Shown here piece after piece: positions 58,733 through 64,000 of a DNA stretch of 64,000 nt (the first letter of the stretch is position 1; each line of letters begins with the position of its first letter). The position numbers and the translations under genes are program-made. A model generated the notes under the pieces. That model ran no database searches. It saw nothing but the letters and a program-made list of their open reading frames with translations, and was not told the DNA's origin. Source of the DNA: Streptomyces atratus (GTDB taxonomy: Bacteria; Actinomycetota; Actinomycetes; Streptomycetales; Streptomycetaceae); NCBI RefSeq assembly GCF_014648655.1, contig NZ_BMRN01000029.1, positions 30,709-94,708 on the forward strand, given 5' to 3'.

Positions 58733-60313
58733 CTACCAGCTGGCCTTGCGGTACAGCTCCCACATCTGCATGACCGTCTGCGGGTCCAGGGCACGCTCGC
58801 CGCCGCCGATGTCCTCGCCCGCCGCGACGTACAGCTTGCCCTGCCACAGCGGCAGCAGCCGCACGTCGTCGACCAGGATCTGCTGGGCCCGTTCGAACTG
58901 CTCACTGACCGCGCCCCGGTCGCTCTCCTTGCGGGTCTGCGGCAGCAGTTGCTCGATGATCTCGCGCTTCATGTACGGCCTCCCGGTGACGCTTTCCTTG
59001 CCCACGAAGGGGGCGATGAAGTTGTCCGGGTCCGGGAAGTCCGGGAACCAGCCGCGGCCGAAGACAGGATACTGGCCCTTGGTGAAGCCTTCTTGGAACT
59101 CCTTCCAGGGCTTGCTCTTCAGCGTGATCCGGAACAGCCCGGAGGCCTCCAGCTGTCGCTTCAGCTCGTCGAACTCGGGGGCCGTGGACGAGCCGTAGCG
59201 GTCGGTCGTGAACCAGAACGTCATTGAGACGGGCTCGGTGATGCCCGCCTTGACGAGAATCCGCTTCGCCTTGTCCTTGTCCGGGTCACCGTAGGCGTCG
59301 AAGAAGCTCGTGGTGTGTCCGGCGATGCCCTTGGGGACCATGGAGTACAGCGGCTCGGCCGTCCCCTGGTAGACCTTGGCCACCAGGGCGTCACGGTCGA
59401 CGAGCTGGGCGACGGCCCGCCGTACGGCTACATTCCCGGCGGCCGGATCCTCGGGGTTGAATACCAGGAAGCGAATGTCCGCGCCGACCGTCTCGACAAT
59501 CTGCAGATTGCTGTTCTCGTCCTTGCTGTCTTCCAGACCGACGACCTCCTCGGCGGTGAGGCCGCGGTAGATCGCGTCGATCTCGTTCTTCTTCAGCGCC
59601 GCGACCACGGGGGCGGAATCCTTGAAGTACCGGATGGTCACAGCGTCGTTCTTACGGTTGGCGAAACCCTTGTAGTCCGGATTCTTCACCAGTTCGGCCC
59701 GGTTCCCCGGCTTGTACGAATCCAGGAGATAGGGACCGGATCCGGTGACCTTTCCGTCACTGCGGACCTTGTGCTTCGAATAGTCGCTGGGCGCCACGAG
59801 CGACATCGCGGGTGTGGCGAGGACGAACGGGAATGTGGCGTCCGGTTTGGTGAGATGGAAGATGACGATGTCGTCCCCCTTGGTCTCGACCCGGTCGAGC
59901 GAACCGAGCATACCGACAGGGCCGCCCTTGACCTTGAGGGCCGTGATCCGGTCCATGGAGTACTTCACGGCCTCGGCGTCGAGTTTGTCGCCATTGGAGA
60001 ATTTCAGGCCCTTGCGGAGTTTGCACCGGTAGGCCGTGCTGGTCGTATCGGTGAACTTGCACCATTCCGCCGCATCGGGCTCGGGGCTGGTGCTGCCTGT
60101 GGGGAAACTCACCAGAGTCTGGAAGACATTCCGCATCATTTCCCAGGAGTTGTCCCACGCCGCCGCCGGATCGAGGGTGGAGAGCTCGCTGGTCGTACCG
60201 ACGACTATCTTCTGCTCCGCTTTCGAGCCGCTGTCGGAGAGAAGTCCGCAGCCTGCCAGCAGAGAGAGGGAAGCAAGGACTGCAGAGGCCTGCAGACTGG
60301 CCCGGTAGAACAC
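58733..60313 (-). CDS. Oligopeptide-type ABC substrate-binding lipoprotein
   Basis: A 526-residue SBP_bac_5 protein. GTG 60313 behind GAGGAG. Lipobox LLAGC follows ASLQASAVLASLS. KIVVGTTSELSTLDPAAAWD, LRKGLKFSNGDKLDAEAVKY and AAGNVAVRRAVAQLVDRDAL are typical. It should bind a peptide or nickel-type ligand for an ABC importer, but no permease or ATPase gene is adjacent (an unrelated DppB relic is at 49.5 kb). Confidence 0.92.
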   Translation of the reverse strand: MFYRASLQASAVLASLSLLAGCGLLSDSGSKAEQKIVVGTTSELSTLDPAAAWDNSWEMMRNVFQTLVSFPTGSTSPEPDAAEWCKFTDTTSTAYRCKLRKGLKFSNGDKLDAEAVKYSMDRITALKVKGGPVGMLGSLDRVETKGDDIVIFHLTKPDATFPFVLATPAMSLVAPSDYSKHKVRSDGKVTGSGPYLLDSYKPGNRAELVKNPDYKGFANRKNDAVTIRYFKDSAPVVAALKKNEIDAIYRGLTAEEVVGLEDSKDENSNLQIVETVGADIRFLVFNPEDPAAGNVAVRRAVAQLVDRDALVAKVYQGTAEPLYSMVPKGIAGHTTSFFDAYGDPDKDKAKRILVKAGITEPVSMTFWFTTDRYGSSTAPEFDELKRQLEASGLFRITLKSKPWKEFQEGFTKGQYPVFGRGWFPDFPDPDNFIAPFVGKESVTGRPYMKREIIEQLLPQTRKESDRGAVSEQFERAQQILVDDVRLLPLWQGKLYVAAGEDIGGGERALDPQTVMQMWELYRKASW

Positions 60314-60431
60314 GTGAACGCTCCTCGATCAGCCATGGGTCGGCAGACCTTACCGCAGTGCCCCGTCGGGTCAATCCGCAGGCCCGACAGGGCACTTGAG
60401 TCAATCAGGGCCAAACCCACTCAGGCCGCTC

Positions 60432-61187
60432 TCAGCTCACGCCCGCATTCAGGAAGATCCCGCCGTCGATCACCAGGGTCTGTCCCGTGATCCAGTCGCT
60501 CTGGCTCGACGTGAGGAACGCGGCGGCGCCGCCGATGTCCTCGGGGACCCCCAACCGGCCGAGCGGATAGGCCGCGGCGGCCTCCGCCTCGCGGCCCTCG
60601 TACAGCGCCTTGGCGAACTTCGTCTTCACGACCGCGGGGGCGATCGCATTGACCCGGACGACCGGCGCGAACTCGTGCGCCAGCTGAAGGGTCAGGTTGA
60701 CCATGGCAGCCTTGCTCATGCCGTACGCGCCGACGAAGGGCGAGGCGGAGATGCCGGCGACCGAGGCGATGTTGACGATCGCCCCGCCGTTCTCCTTCTG
60801 CCAGGCCTTCCAGGTCAGCTGGGCAAAACCGAGCGCCGAGATCACATTCGTCTCGAAGACCTTGCGGGCGACATTGAGGTCGAGCTCCGCGATCGGACCG
60901 AAGACCGGATTCGTACCGGCGTTGTTGATCAGGAAGTCGACACGGCCGAACGCCTCCATGGTGCGCTCGACCGCCGCCGCCCGGTGCGCCTCGTCATGCG
61001 CCTTGCCCGCCACGCCGATGACGCGGTCGGAGCCGAGCTGCTCGACGGCCTCCTTGAGAGCGTCCTCGCCGCGTCCGGTGATGCACACCCGGTCGCCGCG
61101 GGCGACGAGCGCCTCGGCGATGCCGTAGCCGATGCCCCGGCTCGCGCCCGTGATGAGCGCGACCTTCCCACTGTCCTGCACAGTCAT
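60432..61187 (-). CDS. FabG-like SDR oxidoreductase
   Basis: A 251-residue short-chain dehydrogenase. Cofactor loop ALITGASRGIGYGIAEALVA, NNAGTNPVFGPIAELD, and active site S-x-Y-x-x-x-K with YGMSKAAM (SVAGISASPFVGAYGMSK). ATG 61187. It follows a second SDR by 20 bases in the same operon. The tandem pair with a TetR-type operator suggests acyl-chain metabolism. Confidence 0.9.
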   Translation of the reverse strand: MTVQDSGKVALITGASRGIGYGIAEALVARGDRVCITGRGEDALKEAVEQLGSDRVIGVAGKAHDEAHRAAAVERTMEAFGRVDFLINNAGTNPVFGPIAELDLNVARKVFETNVISALGFAQLTWKAWQKENGGAIVNIASVAGISASPFVGAYGMSKAAMVNLTLQLAHEFAPVVRVNAIAPAVVKTKFAKALYEGREAEAAAAYPLGRLGVPEDIGGAAAFLTSSQSDWITGQTLVIDGGIFLNAGVS

Positions 61188-61207
61188 GATGTCCGTAACC
61201 CTTCGGG

Positions 61208-61969
61208 TCAGTTGAGCGGTCCGCCGGCGACATACATGACCTGGCCGGAGACGAATCCGGCCTCGTCGCCCGTGAAGAAGGCGATGGCGTTGGCGATGTC
61301 CTCGGGGCGGCCGACGCGCTGCACCGGGATCTGGGTGGCGGCAGCGGCCTGGAACTCCTCGAAGCCCATGCCGACCCGGGCCGCGGTCTGCGCGGTCATC
61401 TCGGTGACGATGAAGCCGGGTGCGACGGCGTTGGCGGTGATGCCGAACTTGCCGAGCTCCTTGGCGAGGGTCTTGGTGAAGCCCTGCAGACCGGCCTTGA
61501 CGGCTGAGTAGTTGGCCTGGCCGCGGTTGCCGAGCGCCGAGGAGGAGGAAAGCGAGACGATGCGGCCGAACTCGGCGTCCACCATGTGCTTCTGGACAGC
61601 CTTGGCCATCAGGAACGCGCCCTTGAGGTGCACGTTCATCACAGTGTCCCAGTCGGACTCGCTCATCTTGAAGAGCAGGTTGTCGCGGAGCACGCCCGCG
61701 TTGTTGACGAGGATCGTCGGGGCGCCGATCTCGGCGGCGACCCGCGCAACCGCGGCTTCCACCTGTGCGCTGTCCGACACATCGCAGCCGACGGCGAGGG
61801 CGGTGCCCCCGGCGGCGGTGATCTTCTCGACGGTGTCCTTGCAGGCCGCCTCGTCGAGGTCGAGTACGGCGACGGCGCGGCCCTCGGCCGCCAGCCGTAC
61901 CGCGGTGGCGGCGCCAATGCCCCGCGCCGCTCCGGTCACGATGGCGACGCGCTGCTCGGTGGTGGACAT
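61208..61969 (-). CDS. 3-oxoacyl-ACP reductase-like SDR
   Basis: A 253-residue FabG-type enzyme. AIVTGAARGIGAATAVRLAA, LVNNAGVLRDNLLFKMSESD, SLSSSSALGNRGQANYSAVK (active-site Ser-Tyr-Lys) and FVSGQVMYVAGGPLN. It is first in a two-gene operon. NNAGVLRDNLLFKM is close to the reductase form involved in fatty-acid or polyhydroxyalkanoate-type beta-oxidation. Confidence 0.92.
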   Translation of the reverse strand: MSTTEQRVAIVTGAARGIGAATAVRLAAEGRAVAVLDLDEAACKDTVEKITAAGGTALAVGCDVSDSAQVEAAVARVAAEIGAPTILVNNAGVLRDNLLFKMSESDWDTVMNVHLKGAFLMAKAVQKHMVDAEFGRIVSLSSSSALGNRGQANYSAVKAGLQGFTKTLAKELGKFGITANAVAPGFIVTEMTAQTAARVGMGFEEFQAAAATQIPVQRVGRPEDIANAIAFFTGDEAGFVSGQVMYVAGGPLN

Positions 61970-62057
61970 GCTTGGTTCTCCTCGCCCTTGGATCGCGGCT
62001 CAGCGGACGTCGGGGCGCCCCGGCACGAAACCTTCGCGTGCGCGGAGCCTTCCCGAT

Positions 62058-62073
62058 AACTGAGCAACCGCTT
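62058..62073. promoter_or_regulatory. Candidate TetR-type operator upstream of the SDR pair
   Basis: CTGAGCAACCGCTTAG is an imperfect palindrome with arms CTnAGC and GCTnAG around four bases, about 90 bases before the SDR start. It resembles operators of TetR regulators of acyl-CoA metabolism in actinobacteria; the regulator is not in the window. Confidence 0.5.
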
Positions 62074-62203
62074 AGTACCTTCAGCAGACGAGACGCTAGA
62101 AGCCCTGGCACTCGGTGTCAACGGCCCACGGCCGCAGGGGCGCATGTCACACCCGGCGGCGCCGCTGCCGCAGTGGCGGCGGGCGGCGCCGCAGGGCGGC
62201 GAA

Positions 62204-62587
62204 TCAGCGCACCAACAGGTCGAGCAGCCGTTCGACCTCGGCCTCCGGGTCGGTTGTGAGACCGCTGTGCACAGGGCTCGGCTGGACAACAGTGGAACGC
62301 GGGGCGATCAGCCAGCGAAAGCGACGGCCTGCGTCGTCGCGGGCCGCCTGGCCCGCGTCCGTGCCGCCGCGGCACACGCCCTCGACAGCATGCAGGGCGG
62401 CCCGTACACCGACCACGTCCGCACTCGGGTCCAGGGCTTTCAGCTTGGTCTCGTCGAGATGGATACGTGCGGCGACGAAACCCCGTGCGTGGCAGTAGAC
62501 GACCACGCCCGCGTTGAAGAACTCGCCGCGCTGCACCCGCGGCACCACGCGCAGCAGCGCGTACTCGAAGACATCGCGCTCGGTCAC
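62204..62587 (-). CDS. DUF3037 protein, partner of the HipA-like kinase
   Basis: A 127-residue protein. GTG 62587 overlaps the HipA-like stop as GTGA. VFEYALLRVVPRVQRGEFFN, AGVVVYCHARGFVAARIHLD, RWLIAPRSTVVQPSPVHSGL match the DUF3037 pattern. In many genomes DUF3037 sits beside a short HipA-like kinase, but its role is undescribed. The sequence does not look like a HipB antitoxin (no HTH). Confidence 0.85.
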   Translation of the reverse strand: MTERDVFEYALLRVVPRVQRGEFFNAGVVVYCHARGFVAARIHLDETKLKALDPSADVVGVRAALHAVEGVCRGGTDAGQAARDDAGRRFRWLIAPRSTVVQPSPVHSGLTTDPEAEVERLLDLLVR

Positions 62588-63441
62588 CGCTGGCCGTCCT
62601 TGTCGCTCTTCTTCTTGGTGGGGTGCGGCCAGGGGGTGAGGTGCTCGGTGAGCCAGCCGGGGGCCTGTGACGGCTTGGGCCCGGTGGGGCCCTCCATCGC
62701 GATCCGCTCATGAATGGTGGCGGCGCGCGGCAGCAGCGCTTCCACATAGGCGCGGCGCAGTTCGTCGGTGGAGTCGAAGCCGGGCTCGTCCACCAGCCAC
62801 TCGTCGGGGACATCGGCCGCGACCTCGGTGAGCAGTTCCTCGGTGACCAACGGGGCGAGCTCGGCGGCGGCCGCCGCGATATCGGGGGCGAACGGGGCCA
62901 GCGCATGGTCCGAGGCGTTGTACGGCTTGGCGGCGGAGACCTGGGCGCCGGGCCAGTTGTGGTGCCAGATCATGGTGGCGCCGTGGTCGATGAGCCACAG
63001 GTCGCCGTGCCAGATCAGCATGTTCGGGTTGCGCCAGGACCGGTCGACGTTGTTGATCAGCGCATCGAACCAGACGACACGTCCGGCTTCCCGGGAGTCC
63101 ACCTGGTAGGCGAGCGAGTCGAAGCCGATCGAGCCGGGCAGGAAGTCCATCCCGAGATTGAGCCCGCCGCTGGCCTTCAGGAGTTCCTGCACCTCCTGGT
63201 CGGGCTCGGCCAGCCCGATGACCGGGTCGAGCTGGATCTGTACGAGGTCGGGGACACGAAGGCCGAGCCTGCGGCCGAGCTGTCCGCAGATGACCTCCGC
63301 GACCAGTGTCTTGCGGCCCTGTCCGGCGCCGGTGAATTTCATGACGTAGGTGCCGAGGTCGTCGGCTTCGACGATTCCGGGCAGCGATCCGCCCTCCCGC
63401 AAGGGTGTGACATAGCGGGTCGCGATGACTTCGGTGAGCAT
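62584..63441 (-). CDS. Short HipA-like Ser/Thr kinase-fold protein
   Basis: A 285-residue HipA-like protein, shorter than E. coli HipA (440). VMKFTGAGQGRKTLVAEVIC holds the ATP lysine region, FDALINNVDRSWRNPNMLIW the catalytic loop (N-N-x-D-R), and LWLIDHGATMIWHHNW the DFG-like metal Asp (here DHG). The C terminus is charged (PTKKKSDKDGQR). It forms a coupled pair with DUF3037. Kinase activity is likely; target and any toxin function are not shown. Confidence 0.88.
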   Translation of the reverse strand: MLTEVIATRYVTPLREGGSLPGIVEADDLGTYVMKFTGAGQGRKTLVAEVICGQLGRRLGLRVPDLVQIQLDPVIGLAEPDQEVQELLKASGGLNLGMDFLPGSIGFDSLAYQVDSREAGRVVWFDALINNVDRSWRNPNMLIWHGDLWLIDHGATMIWHHNWPGAQVSAAKPYNASDHALAPFAPDIAAAAAELAPLVTEELLTEVAADVPDEWLVDEPGFDSTDELRRAYVEALLPRAATIHERIAMEGPTGPKPSQAPGWLTEHLTPWPHPTKKKSDKDGQR

Positions 63442-63520
63442 TTCCCCAGGCTATACGGCTCAGATCCCTGGAGATCCACGGACCGAGGTCAGGGCCGTAC
63501 AGCCTGGGGAATCACCCCGA

Positions 63521-63925
63521 TCAGCCCTGGGGAGAATCTGGGGAGTTTTGGCAAGCGACCCGCTTTCCGAGGAAACCGTCGATCACAGCCCGGCCCCGGT
63601 TCCCGGCCTCCGGCATGAAGTGCGCGTAGTAACCGAGCGTAATCGTCGGCGATGAGCGCCCCAACCGCTGGGCCAGCGTGACGACAGACTCGCCTGCCTC
63701 CAACATGATCGAGGCGTAGGTACGTCGCAGCACGTGGAAACCGTCCGTTGGAGCCGCAGCCCACTGCCAGGGCTTGGCTCCCTCGGGCCGCTGGGGGATG
63801 ACCTCAGCCTTGGCCAGAGCAGGCTTCCACGTATAGGTGTTCCATGTATTGACCGCGATGGCGTTGCCAAATCGCGTGGTGAGCAGCAGTGAACCGCCCC
63901 GGGTGAGGTGGAGGCTCGATTTCAT
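63521..63925 (-). pseudogene. Tyrosine integrase C-terminal fragment, cut by an IS
   Basis: A 134-codon frame. Box II HVLRRTYASIMLEAGESVVT and LGRSSPTITLGYYAHFMPEA (Tyr) are intact, but the box-I Arg and the core-binding domain are missing. The break lies at about 63925, next to the IS3-type gene. It belongs to a different, lost element than the one in uppP. Confidence 0.8.
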
Positions 63926-63939
63926 GAAAGGATCGAGTC

Positions 63940-64000
63940 ATGGCACGACCTTCCCGTTACCCGCTTGAGCTGCGTCGGCGTGCGGTGCGCATGTTCGCCG
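63940..64000 (+). mobile_element. IS3-type orfA, 5' end (runs off the window)
   Basis: ATG 63940 follows AAAGGA. It encodes MARPSRYPLELRRRAVRMFA, the start of an IS3-family orfA HTH protein, and is cut by the window edge. Its insertion is the likely cause of the integrase truncation; the left terminal repeat should be near 63905-63930. Confidence 0.7.

Overview
The window is high-GC actinobacterial chromosome, almost certainly Streptomyces. The evidence is the codon bias, GTG/TTG and leaderless starts, a divergent extra copy of elongation factor Tu (tuf3-like), SbcCD with an Lrp neighbour, a Streptomyces-type SWIM/DUF6493 pair, and relics of Streptomyces integrative elements. No rRNA, tRNA or CRISPR array was recognised.

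Region 1 (1-9.9 kb) is accessory and decaying. It starts with an IS701-type transposase relic carrying a frameshift. Four genes follow that look like a related set: a HEAT-like protein overlapping an LRR/TPR protein, an ankyrin protein, and a short solo protein. Three of the four (LRR, ankyrin, solo) share the same V-x-GDL beta-solenoid module followed by a similar C-terminal cap motif. An IS5-type tail, a headless SGNH hydrolase, an ECF41 sigma factor gene, and a truncated alpha/beta hydrolase fused to a MocR tail complete the region.

Region 2 (9.9-41.7 kb) is mostly ordinary chromosome. It holds a Tat-exported PhoD phosphatase, a SWIM zinc-finger/DUF6493 operon under a DNA-damage-type promoter, an ACT-GNAT protein, a sulfur amino-acid PLP enzyme with a divergent Lrp regulator, a DUF885 peptidase-like protein, sbcDC, an ornithine cyclodeaminase-like protein, YigZ, a CoA-binding protein, AAC(3), a YbaK-like protein, an XRE-cupin regulator divergent from an EamA exporter, two left-handed beta-helix enzymes, DedA, a hotdog thioesterase, MFS, a spermidine-synthase-like protein, a patatin, tuf3, a TVP38-type protein and uppP.

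Region 3 (41.55-48.68 kb) is a degenerate integrative element inserted in the 3' end of uppP. A 62-bp direct repeat of uppP sequence bounds it. Inside are an XRE regulator, AICE-type small genes, a HAD hydrolase, two tiny leaderless genes under PafBC/RecA-NDp-type promoters, a secreted protein, a serine recombinase, phage collagen-like and small late-gene relics, and a tyrosine integrase that has lost its N terminus and the box-II His/Arg segment. Two junctions join 5'-truncated genes head to head, which points to internal deletions.

Region 4 (48.7-64 kb) returns to chromosome: LapA-like protein, a leaderless hypothetical, an ABC permease relic, a universal stress protein, an NTF2-like protein, apolipoprotein N-acyltransferase, a Gfo/Idh oxidoreductase, an FAD monooxygenase divergent from its probable TetR regulator with two perfect operators, a lipoprotein, a TPR-like protein, uracil-DNA glycosylase under a clear PafBC-type promoter, an oligopeptide-binding lipoprotein, two FabG-like reductases and an overlapping HipA-like kinase/DUF3037 pair. 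The end of the window is a tyrosine-integrase tail cut by an IS3-type orfA.

A theme across the window is the motif TTGTCAGTG-N8-TAnnnT, the actinobacterial RecA-independent DNA-damage promoter. Good or degenerate copies precede ung, the SWIM operon, two microgenes, a small hypothetical and the ankyrin gene.
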